Below, one piece after another: positions 16,859-24,145 of a stretch of DNA of 64,000 bases; the stretch's first letter is position 1; the number at the start of each line of letters is the position of its first letter. Both the position numbers and the translations under genes were made by a program. This stretch comes from Methanosarcina thermophila TM-1 (lineage in GTDB: Archaea > Halobacteriota > Methanosarcinia > Methanosarcinales > Methanosarcinaceae): positions 682,001-746,000 of the forward strand of contig NZ_CP009501.1 in the NCBI RefSeq assembly GCF_000969885.1. The letters run 5' to 3'. The notes under the pieces were generated by a model that saw nothing but the letters and a program-made list of their open reading frames with translations, made no database searches and was not told the DNA's origin.

Positions 16859-18016
16859 TTAGAACTGCAGAGTTTTCATCCTTTCGACAGCTTCTTTAAT
16901 CCTCTCGACCGGTTTTGTAAGGGCAAACCTGATGTAGCCTTCGCCGGCATCTCCAAACCCGACTCCAGGGGTTGCAACGATTCCGACTTCTTCAAGAAGG
17001 AGTTTAGCAAAGCTCATTGAGGTAAAGCCCTTCGGGACAGGTGCCCAGATGTAGAAAGTGGCTTTTGGAGGCTTTACCTCAATCCCCATAGCCCTGAGCC
17101 CTTCGATAAGAGCATCGCGCCTTTCCTTATAGATTTTATTTGATTCTTCAACACAGGCCTGGGAGGAGGACAGAGCTGCAATGCCTGCTATCTGGATGGC
17201 ATCAAAGACGCCTGAATCCACATTGGATTTTACCTTACCGAGCCCCTTTATAAGATCCTTATTTCCAACCGCAAATCCGAGCCTCCAGCCTGTCATATTA
17301 TAGGTTTTGGAATGCGAATAGAGTTCCATACCAATATCCATTGCCCCATCAGCAGCAAGGAAAGAGGGGGCTTCGTACCCATCATAAGTAATCTGGCAGT
17401 AAGCATTGTCGTGCACGGCGATGATATTGTGCTTTTTGCAGAACTCAACAACCTTTTCAAAGAACTGCATGTCCGCAGTTGCAGCCGTCGGGTTGTTTGG
17501 ATAATTGAAGAAAAACAGCTTTGCCCTTTTAAGGACGTCCTCCGGAATCGAGTCCAGGTCAGGCAGGAAATCATTCTCGGCAGTCAGCGGCAGTGGATAC
17601 GGCTCTCCACCGGCAAAAAGCGCCCCTATTTTATAAACCGGATACCCCGGATCGGTATAAAGCACAACATCCCCCGGATTGACAAAAGCAAGCGGAATGT
17701 GTGCAACCGCTTCCTTTGACCCTATAAGGGAAAGCACTTCAGTGGCAGGTTCGAGCTCAATTCCCTTATATTTCTTACACCAGTCCGCTGCCGCCTTCCT
17801 GAAATCCGCCATTCCGGCATAAGAAGGATACTGGTGCGTTTTCGGATCACAAACAGCCTCCCGCATAGCCTCTACAATATGCGGATGCGTCGGCATGTCA
17901 GGGTCTCCCACGCCAAGGTCGATCACGTCAACTCCCCTGGCAATTAATTCGTCCCTAGCTTCGTCTATAGCCTCAAAAAGGTATGGGGGTAATGCATTGA
18001 TTCGGTCAGAATACAT
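16859..18016 (-). CDS. dapL: LL-diaminopimelate aminotransferase
   Basis: A 385-residue fold-type I PLP enzyme. It should convert tetrahydrodipicolinate directly to LL-2,6-diaminopimelate in lysine biosynthesis, the route used by methanogens. The family fingerprint is clear: VIDLGVGDPDMPTHPHIVEA, HQYPSYAGM, SLIGSKEAVAH, NYPNNPTAA, VHDNAYCQIT and the PLP-binding lysine K237 in SHSKTYNMTGWRLGF, then the C-terminal GFGDAGEGYIRFAL. An upstream ATG adds 14 residues but lacks a ribosome site; the ATG at 18016 has AGGTGA upstream and begins with the usual YSDRINALPPYLF. The broad aminotransferase family makes the exact substrate an inference, though similarity to methanogen DapL is high. Confidence 0.88.
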   Translation of the reverse strand: MYSDRINALPPYLFEAIDEARDELIARGVDVIDLGVGDPDMPTHPHIVEAMREAVCDPKTHQYPSYAGMADFRKAAADWCKKYKGIELEPATEVLSLIGSKEAVAHIPLAFVNPGDVVLYTDPGYPVYKIGALFAGGEPYPLPLTAENDFLPDLDSIPEDVLKRAKLFFFNYPNNPTAATADMQFFEKVVEFCKKHNIIAVHDNAYCQITYDGYEAPSFLAADGAMDIGMELYSHSKTYNMTGWRLGFAVGNKDLIKGLGKVKSNVDSGVFDAIQIAGIAALSSSQACVEESNKIYKERRDALIEGLRAMGIEVKPPKATFYIWAPVPKGFTSMSFAKLLLEEVGIVATPGVGFGDAGEGYIRFALTKPVERIKEAVERMKTLQF

Positions 18017-18163
18017 TGATAAAGTCACCTGAAGATGATTGGCATGAATAGTTTTCATAGTTACGGTAGTGGGAATATTAAAAGGTATGGGATAAGGAAT
18101 TATAAGTAGTTGAGTGATTTTTTATTTTAGAAAATCAAATTAATTCAAAATTTTAACTTCTAG

Positions 18164-18283
18164 TGTTTTAATCTGTTTCTAGAAAAATTAGCCGTAAGAT
18201 TGGTGACCTGGATTGCCCGTATATTTGTGTCTTCTGCATTTAAGGAACTGGAAGAATGCGTAGATAAATTGTTCAATGAGTAA
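18164..18283 (+). pseudogene. C-terminal fragment of an unidentified gene
   Basis: A short open stretch after a TAG (18161-18163). It reads as coherent protein (LEKLAVRLVTWIARIFVSSA, then FKELEECVDKLFNE) before a TAA at 18281. It has no start or ribosome site and looks like the 3' end of a lost gene. The parent family is not recognised; a transposase tail is one possibility. Confidence 0.35.
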
Positions 18284-18390
18284 ATGGAAAGAACCCAATT
18301 TTAATATTCTAACGTTTTGAGCTCTTTTCTTCCTCAGATCTTCTAACCTGACTAATTAAATTTTATATCTCCAAACCCAATATTCTTCTC

Positions 18391-18912
18391 ATGTCATCCT
18401 CATTACTTACTCCCCTCGCAATGCCCATAATCGAAGGCATCCGAATTCCCCTGAATTTCTATGTCGTGCTCAAAGAACCTGCACTTCTGGCTGGCATGTC
18501 CTATCCAGCCGTGCGCACCCCCTGGGAGAAAATAGGTGATGCGGGTTTCTCAGGCGTTGTATGTCTCTGTGATTCTGAGGTATCTTATGACCCCTATCCT
18601 CTCAAAGTACTTTTTTCTGAGGAACTGGAAGACCTGCACTATGGTAATGCTCCGTATGATCCTGATACGCTGGAACGGCTTGTCAGAAAAGCAGCTGGTG
18701 TTGTAAGAAGAGAAATGGATGCAGGAAAAGGTGTTGTTGTCCACTGCGTGGGCGGGATAGGCAGGACTGGCACGGTGATTGGGTGTGTGCTCAGAGATCT
18801 TGGTTTTCCAGCGGATGAAGTAATAGATTACCTAGACAGGATAAACAAATCAAGGGGTTTCAGAGGATGGCCTGAAACGGAATGGCAGGCTGAAATGGTA
18901 CGAAGATATTGA
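18391..18912 (+). CDS. Dual-specificity/tyrosine phosphatase-like protein
   Basis: A 173-residue protein with the protein-tyrosine phosphatase signature HCVGGIGRTG (nucleophile C119, phosphate-binding R125) near the end. A WPETEWQAEMV tail and the upstream acidic loop region (SYDPYPLKVLFSE) follow the compact dual-specificity fold. It probably dephosphorylates Ser/Thr/Tyr proteins or small phosphorylated molecules in the cytoplasm. Start choice is uncertain: ATG 18391 and ATG 18421 are both possible, and neither has a strong Shine-Dalgarno. A pentanucleotide repeat begins right after the stop. Confidence 0.82.
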   Translation: MSSSLLTPLAMPIIEGIRIPLNFYVVLKEPALLAGMSYPAVRTPWEKIGDAGFSGVVCLCDSEVSYDPYPLKVLFSEELEDLHYGNAPYDPDTLERLVRKAAGVVRREMDAGKGVVVHCVGGIGRTGTVIGCVLRDLGFPADEVIDYLDRINKSRGFRGWPETEWQAEMVRRY

Positions 18913-18915
18913 TCT

Positions 18916-18965
18916 TATTCTATTCTATTCTATTCTATTCTATTCTATTCTATTCTATTCTATTC
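18916..18965. repeat. TATTC pentanucleotide microsatellite, 10 copies
   Basis: Ten uninterrupted TATTC units immediately after the phosphatase stop and about 20 bases before the 3' end of the convergent small membrane-protein gene. Pure repeats of this length are prone to slippage. Confidence 0.95.
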
Positions 18966-18987
18966 TAGTGTCATTCAATCTTTTTAT

Positions 18988-19200
18988 TCAGGCATTGTAG
19001 GCATCATAAAGCTGCCAGACCCATATAATCAGCCATATTAAATATCCAATCCCGAAAATGTGCAAGGCGCTGGTAACGACAAAGGCTATCCAGATGCCCA
19101 ACGCCTTGAGCAAATCTCCTTTTACAAGCTGACCAAGCCCAGGAATGAAAAAAGAAAATAAAGCTGGAATTCCGTGTGTTTTCTTGCAGTAATAGTTCAT
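18988..19200 (-). CDS. Small membrane protein with GLGQ motif, intact copy
   Basis: A 70-residue protein with two transmembrane helices. It starts MNYYCKKTHGIPALFSFFIP, then GLGQLVKGDLLKALGIW, and ends VWQLYDAYNA. The P-G-L-G-Q-x-x-x-G-x segment before the first helix resembles TM2-like/DUF5683-type small proteins of bacteria and archaea. No function is established. A second copy of the same length lies just upstream on the same strand (19408-19620). It is the intact member of this tandem pair. Confidence 0.8.
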   Translation of the reverse strand: MNYYCKKTHGIPALFSFFIPGLGQLVKGDLLKALGIWIAFVVTSALHIFGIGYLIWLIIWVWQLYDAYNA

Positions 19201-19239
19201 AGAGCTTACCTTTTTAAACGCTTAATAGGAGTGAAATAT

Positions 19240-19330
19240 AAGTAATTTTAGTAATTCAAACAATTTTAGTAATTCAAACAATTTGAGTAATTAACTTCTT
19301 GAAGTAATTTGAGCAATTAACTTGAAAAAT
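19240..19330. repeat. Imperfect AGTAATTCAAACAATTT repeats
   Basis: Four to five diverged copies of a 17-20 base unit (AGTAATTCAAACAATTT, then AGTAATTTGAGCAATTAACTT). They fill the spacer between the two small membrane-protein copies. Confidence 0.7.
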
Positions 19331-19407
19331 CACTCTCCTTTAAAAAAATCCCCTGTAAAACGACTTTCTTGACCTGTTAACTTGTTTCCTCACGCATTAC
19401 CTGTTTT

Positions 19408-19620
19408 TCATGCATTATAAGCATCGTATACCTGTGCAATCCACACAACGAGACCCATCAGTAATCCAATTCCTACAATGCTCATAAATGCACAGATTAT
19501 CAGGGCTCCCCAGATGCCAAAAGCCTTGGCTACATCGCCCTTTACAAGCTGACCCAGACCCGGGACGAAAAAAGAAAATAGGGCAGGAACACCGTGTTTT
19601 TGCTTGCAGTGAACGTTCGT
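19408..19620 (-). pseudogene. Second GLGQ small membrane protein, start codon changed to ACG
   Basis: This frame is intact and exactly as long as its neighbour (71 codons with stop): HCKQKHGVPALFSFFVP, GLGQLVKGDVAKAFGIW, then VVWIAQVYDAYNA. At the position of the neighbour's ATG (ATG AAC TAT) it has ACG AAC GTT. Back to the in-frame TAG upstream there is no ATG, GTG or TTG. GAGGCG upstream could still be a ribosome site. Either translation starts at ACG, the copy is newly silenced, or the sequence has an error. The coding part shows no other damage, so the change is recent or tolerated. Confidence 0.65.
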
Positions 19621-19926
19621 GTAATCGCCTCTATAATTCGCCTATTATATGCCTCTATAATTCACCTATTATAATTCCATTCAAAATAATACTATTAGAC
19701 AGAGCATATAAATAGCTTGACCCTCGGGTTTTTTCTTTTTAACTTTCTGAAAATATATCCCAAAATTAATATATATTATACTATTAAACTACGAGATATA
19801 TTTTAACTGCAATCCAAAAAAGAAACCAGTGTTTAACCTAGCTTTTCAGGCGAACTTTCCTGAAAAACATTCCAACCTGCTAGCGGTATGGTTAGTTCTA
19901 ATTTACAGTTTGTGTGGAGTGTGGTT
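19621..19926. other. Promoter-rich spacer between divergent genes
   Basis: It contains three CTATAATTC/CTATTATA-like phrases (19628-19680) and TTAATATATATTATAC near 19765, which resembles a TATA region for the Ig-like gene to the right. No gene is seen. Confidence 0.4.
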
Positions 19927-21351
19927 ATGGATAAAGAAGACAGTAAAAAATCAATGTGGGATCGTGTAAAATACATATGGTCCTCATTGCCAGAAGCGAT
20001 AAGATTAGTTGCTACAATTCTGAGCATAGCCATTGCTCTTAAGGCGCTTTTCCCCGCAGCTGCGCTAGAAATCAGCAGTTTTAATGCAGACCCAGAAATT
20101 ATCGAGCCTGGTGGATCTTCAGTTTTGAGCTGGGAAGTATCAGGAGCGGACAATATCACAATAGAGCCTGATATAGGTCCTGTAAGTTCGAATGGATCCG
20201 TATCTGTATCCCCTTCAGAAACTACAGCTTATAAATTGACAGCTACCGATAAAGAAAAGGAAAAAGTGGCTATGTGTACGGTCACGGTTAGTAATGGCTC
20301 GGAAGAGCCCTTAATCATTAACTCATTTGATTCAAATCCCGATTCCATCAAACAGGGCGAAAGTGCAGTCCTGAACTGGCACGTTACCGGGGTTTCAAAT
20401 GTTACCATAGAGCCTGATATCGGAGTTACTGAACCTACAGGGACACTGAACGTAACCCCTGCCAGTACCACTACATACAAGCTTACAGCCTCAAACGGGG
20501 ATAAAGAAGATGTTGCTTACTGCACCATTGCTGTTGAGGAAAACGCTTCATCCTCCGAGAATGTCCCGTCTTCAGAGCTTCCATCTTCGGAGGAAAGCCT
20601 GACCCCTCAGAAAGATACAGCGCCTCAAGAAAATTCGGCATCTGAGAAAAGTCCGGCGCCTGGAGAGAACCCATCATCAGAAAATCCAGTACCAGTAGAG
20701 AACTCTGTTTCTCAAGTAAATGCAGGATCTCAGGAAAATCGGGAATCTCAAGAAAACCTGCCATCCATAGACTCTTTTAATGCAGTTCCAGATGCTATCA
20801 GGCAGGGAGAAAATTCAGTTCTAACATGGAGTGTATCCAGGGCTTCGAGAGTTTCAATATATCCCGAAATAGGTACTGTAGGTCCCACTGGAAGCCAGCG
20901 TATCTCCCCTGGTGAAACCACGACTTATACCCTGACAGCCACAAATGAATTTGGGAGTGTGGATGCAACCAGAGTCGTATCTGTACAGAAGGCTTCTGCA
21001 CCTGCTTCTGAGGAACAGGTTTCTACGCCCTCTCCTGAGTTCATTTCAAAACCAGAGCAACTTTCGCCTGCTGATGGTACCGTATTTGACGATTCTACAT
21101 CAGGGATTACACTGGAATGGAAACCTGTTCCAGGCGCGATAAGCTATACGGTAGAAATCGATGAAAATGATCCGAGTTCCGGTTTATGGCTTTCGGAATC
21201 AACCGGATCCAGGATAGAATCCGGCATAACAGGAACGAGCTATTCATTTGAACCTCAGTTTAAGGCACAGGGGCGCTGGCGTGTATGGGCTGTCGGTTCT
21301 GATGGTCAGGAAAGTGAGAAAAGCAGCTGGTGGAATTTTAACTACACATGA
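19927..21351 (+). CDS. Membrane-anchored protein with three Ig-like repeats
   Basis: A protein of about 474 residues. A short cytoplasmic start (MDKEDSKKSMWDRVKYIW) is followed by one transmembrane helix (LVATILSIAIALKALFPAAA). Three extracellular modules of about 85 residues come next, each with SFxxxP, a G-x-S-x-L-x-W core, V-TIEPDIG and SPxxTTTYTLTATN. The first two are adjacent and the third follows a long Ser/Pro/Glu linker. The last 110 residues form another beta-sandwich (LSPADGTVFDDSTSGITLEW, then SSWWNFNYT). ATG 19927 has GGAG seven bases upstream and is preferred over an upstream ATG. Likely a surface or adhesion protein. Confidence 0.8.
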   Translation: MDKEDSKKSMWDRVKYIWSSLPEAIRLVATILSIAIALKALFPAAALEISSFNADPEIIEPGGSSVLSWEVSGADNITIEPDIGPVSSNGSVSVSPSETTAYKLTATDKEKEKVAMCTVTVSNGSEEPLIINSFDSNPDSIKQGESAVLNWHVTGVSNVTIEPDIGVTEPTGTLNVTPASTTTYKLTASNGDKEDVAYCTIAVEENASSSENVPSSELPSSEESLTPQKDTAPQENSASEKSPAPGENPSSENPVPVENSVSQVNAGSQENRESQENLPSIDSFNAVPDAIRQGENSVLTWSVSRASRVSIYPEIGTVGPTGSQRISPGETTTYTLTATNEFGSVDATRVVSVQKASAPASEEQVSTPSPEFISKPEQLSPADGTVFDDSTSGITLEWKPVPGAISYTVEIDENDPSSGLWLSESTGSRIESGITGTSYSFEPQFKAQGRWRVWAVGSDGQESEKSSWWNFNYT

Positions 21352-21491
21352 ACCCAGATACATAAGCAATATTAAAAATTTTGCCCAGTATGGTTATATA
21401 ACCTATGCTAAATATATAACCTGCGGGATGCCGGAAATTTAGATACATAATTCCAATAAAAAACATAAGTAAGTAGAAGATCTGCCAGGAT

Positions 21492-22685
21492 ATGATTTAC
21501 AGAAAACAACCCTTAAATTCCCCCGAATGGGACCCCCCTGCCCCTTCAACAGTCTATATCAAAATAAAAAATATTCCATACGAGACATTTAAAATACGGC
21601 TTAACGAGGGGCTGGTTACTACGGAGCTTGAACAGATCAGGTATCGGCTGGAAAGGCGAATTTACTGCTGTGGGATCTGTTCCAAGCATGTTAACGGATA
21701 CTGTGTTATTAGAAACAGGAAAGTTAAGCCTGAATGGATTTGCAAGGCTTTTATGCCGAAAGAGGAATTTATATACCTTGATGTCAGGCCTGGCTCTGAA
21801 GAATCACCAGATTTCAGGTACCTTTCGGAAACCAGGCTTTGGAAAAATCGCCCTGAAGACGAAACTCCGGGAGAAAGCTGCCAGGAACGCACAGAAAGTC
21901 TCTATGAGGAAGGAGTGGCTCTTTACAGGCAGGGCAGGCTCAGGCTCGCACTTGAGGCTTTCGATACGATTCTTTCCGAAAATCCCAGGCATTTTCCAGC
22001 CCTTTTTCATAAAGGAAATACCCTGTTGAAACTCAAACGCTATGAAGAAGCTCTTGAGACATTTGAAAGAGCTTCACTGATAAATCCGAATCATCCGGGT
22101 CTCTGGACCAATAAGGGATTTGTATTCTTGAAGCTCGAGCGTTTCAGGCAGGCACTTGATGCTTTCGAGAAATCTATCCTCCTGAATCCGGTACAGAAAA
22201 ACGCCTTGGAAGGAAAAGACGCCGTGCTTGCCCGGATGCGCCAGTGTGAAGAAGAGTTAAGAGAATCTGAAAAAGCTCTGGAAAAGAATCCTGAGGATGC
22301 AGGCATCTGGTTCGAGAAAGGCAAACTGCATTTAAAGCTCGGAGAGCTTGAGAAATCCGGGGAGGCTTTTGAGAAAGCTCTTGAAGAGAAGCCCGGGAAT
22401 GCAGAAGCCTGGCATCTCAGGGGAAAAGTACTTTTCGAGACCGGCTCGGAAAAAGCAGCCCTGCACGCATTTGAAAAAGCAACCCGACAGAAACCGGATT
22501 TTCCAGACGCCTGGTATGAAAAAGGAAGGGTTTTTCTGAAGCTTGATAACCCGAAGGGTGCGGAAAACGCTTTTAAGATCGCAGCTGCTCTGTGGGAGAG
22601 CAAGGGAGCCAAAGCAAAGGCTGAAACAGCCCGCACGAAGGCTAAAAGCCTGGCTTTGGGGAAAGATGAATTTTCCAGGAATTGA
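21492..22685 (+). CDS. TPR-repeat protein with N-terminal Cys-rich domain
   Basis: A 397-residue cytoplasmic protein. The N-terminal 110 residues include a cysteine cluster (CCGICSKHVNGYC then WICKAF, about residues 58-86) that could bind zinc or Fe-S. From about residue 135 to the end there are at least six tetratricopeptide repeats: ALYRQGRLRLALEAFDTIL, LLKLKRYEEALETFERA, FLKLERFRQALDAFEKSI, HLKLGELEKSGEAFEKAL and two more. The TPR block should serve as a protein-binding scaffold. Methanosarcina has many TPR proteins; this N-terminal domain may set the partner. It follows the Ig-like gene by 140 bases, and operon membership is unclear. Confidence 0.82.
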   Translation: MIYRKQPLNSPEWDPPAPSTVYIKIKNIPYETFKIRLNEGLVTTELEQIRYRLERRIYCCGICSKHVNGYCVIRNRKVKPEWICKAFMPKEEFIYLDVRPGSEESPDFRYLSETRLWKNRPEDETPGESCQERTESLYEEGVALYRQGRLRLALEAFDTILSENPRHFPALFHKGNTLLKLKRYEEALETFERASLINPNHPGLWTNKGFVFLKLERFRQALDAFEKSILLNPVQKNALEGKDAVLARMRQCEEELRESEKALEKNPEDAGIWFEKGKLHLKLGELEKSGEAFEKALEEKPGNAEAWHLRGKVLFETGSEKAALHAFEKATRQKPDFPDAWYEKGRVFLKLDNPKGAENAFKIAAALWESKGAKAKAETARTKAKSLALGKDEFSRN

Positions 22686-22699
22686 GAATTATGTATTAG

Positions 22700-22765
22700 C
22701 AAATATTATTATCAATTAACTGATTTTGTATTCAAATATTATTATCCATTGACTGATTTTTATTC
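22700..22765. repeat. 33-bp tandem duplication over the end of the CPBP gene
   Basis: Two diverged copies beginning CAAATATTATTATC (22700 and 22733). The second copy carries the stop codon and last codons of the minus-strand CPBP gene. The duplication therefore lies across a gene end. Confidence 0.75.
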
Positions 22766-23616
22766 ACTGATTCTCCATCAACTAGAGGCATTCTGCTTGC
22801 CTGTAATCTATAAGTTCTTATCCCAAGTCCGATTAACAAATAAAGAATTGTAGTGATAATTCCGGCTATTGGGGAAATAAGAATTTCTTTTCCTGCTGCA
22901 ATACTGATGAAACCTGATATAACTAAAGGATTTATTAGCGAATCCTCTACCATATGCAACACAACGCCCGACCAAATCGATTTTGTTACCCTGAAAAGCT
23001 CAATAAACATCACTGCCCAGCATACAATTATCATAATCATGAAAACGGGAATTACAGCTCGGCTGCCCGGTAATACTGCCTGGAGATCGGTTTCAGGTAA
23101 AAAGACAAGATAATATGGAAGATGCCAGGTTCCCCAGGTACCGCCAACAATGAGATATATTTTCCAATCGTTTTGATTTAATTTTATTAGTTGAGAAGTT
23201 AGATAACTATGTAAAGGGGCGCCGTCAAAAATATTTTTAAAGAAATTAAATAATAGTGTACTGGAAAAAACTATGGTTAGAGTCCTGAGGTCGAAAGTCG
23301 ATAAGTCAATCCACTTTGCTGTAACTCCGATTATCAGAACGAATGCTGTTACAACAGGAAAAATCAAAACAGCAATCAAGTACCATTTTATGTTTCCTTT
23401 GATATTAGGCTTGAAACCAAAATCTTTCCAGCTGCCCTTTGAGAAGATAGTGATTACAACTGCAATCAACATGGGCAATACCAGCCATATCCCCATGCCA
23501 AGAGAATTGTCATCTGGTTGCTCGGGAAGAATAGAGTCTACAAGAACACCTATCCAGCCACTGAGAAGAACAAGAATAATAAATATGACAGTATTACGAA
23601 GAACTTTTCTATCCAA
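22732..23616 (-). CDS. CPBP-family membrane protein lacking the catalytic glutamates
   Basis: A membrane protein of about 294 residues with roughly eight hydrophobic helices, related to the CPBP/Abi intramembrane metalloproteases. Motif 2 is clear (GGTWGTWHLPYYLVF, family W/F-xxx-H). Motif 3 is recognisable (VVLHMVEDSL). Motif 1, normally EExxxRG, reads FDGAPLHSYLTSQL: both glutamates and the arginine are absent. Loss of the metal-site glutamates suggests an inactive or repurposed member. A TTG at 23616 with TGGGGA upstream gives a natural start (DRKVLRNTVIFIILV); the ATG at 23667 would add 17 unusual residues without a ribosome site. Confidence 0.75.
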   Translation of the reverse strand: MDRKVLRNTVIFIILVLLSGWIGVLVDSILPEQPDDNSLGMGIWLVLPMLIAVVITIFSKGSWKDFGFKPNIKGNIKWYLIAVLIFPVVTAFVLIIGVTAKWIDLSTFDLRTLTIVFSSTLLFNFFKNIFDGAPLHSYLTSQLIKLNQNDWKIYLIVGGTWGTWHLPYYLVFLPETDLQAVLPGSRAVIPVFMIMIIVCWAVMFIELFRVTKSIWSGVVLHMVEDSLINPLVISGFISIAAGKEILISPIAGIITTILYLLIGLGIRTYRLQASRMPLVDGESVNKNQSMDNNI

Positions 23617-24145
23617 ATAAATTTCCCCATTAAGCAAGTTAAATATTTTTATTGCGAAACATCTCACAATTAAAAACTAAATTGTACTAATGTCCTCGTT
23701 TTTTATCCTACCAAGCTCACTGAACGGATTTTTCATGTTTTTCTGTTGGCAGCAGTTATAATAACATTAGCCAGCTTAATGCAAGTGCTCTTACCTGAGA
23801 GTATATAATTTTTTCTATTGTATATCCAACAAAATCATGCTGATTTTTTAGTGAGACCATTTGTTCAGAGCATTAAAGGCGCAGTTAACTTAATTACAAA
23901 TATCAGTAATTTATAATAACTCTAATTAATAATATTTATACTGTTTATTAACCGGGTCAACTTCCCAAAATGCTCGTATAAGGAACAGTAGGAAAATAAA
24001 AAATAAGTCGTAACCAGTTAAAAAGAAAAAATTCTTGCTTGTTGATTGAACATGGAGGCTTTGCGCCACAGTGAGAAAAAGAGGTTTTAGACCCTGATAA
24101 AGAGGAAAAAATTAGTATTGTCTTCATTAAAAAAGGGGTCTGACA
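23617..24145. other. Divergent intergenic region
   Basis: About 500 AT-rich bases between the CPBP gene and the deacetylase gene. The short phrase around 24045-24090 (ATGGAGGCTTTGCGCCACAG) looks GC-richer than its surroundings and may be a relic of an older gene. GGGGTC at 24136 is the ribosome site of the next gene. Confidence 0.4.

Noticed and set aside
18916-18965. Possible CRISPR or other functional array at TATTC repeats
   Set aside because: Units are 5 bases without spacers; a simple microsatellite.
19488-19715. Plus-strand frame of 75 codons
   Set aside because: It is the antisense shadow of the second GLGQ membrane-protein copy.
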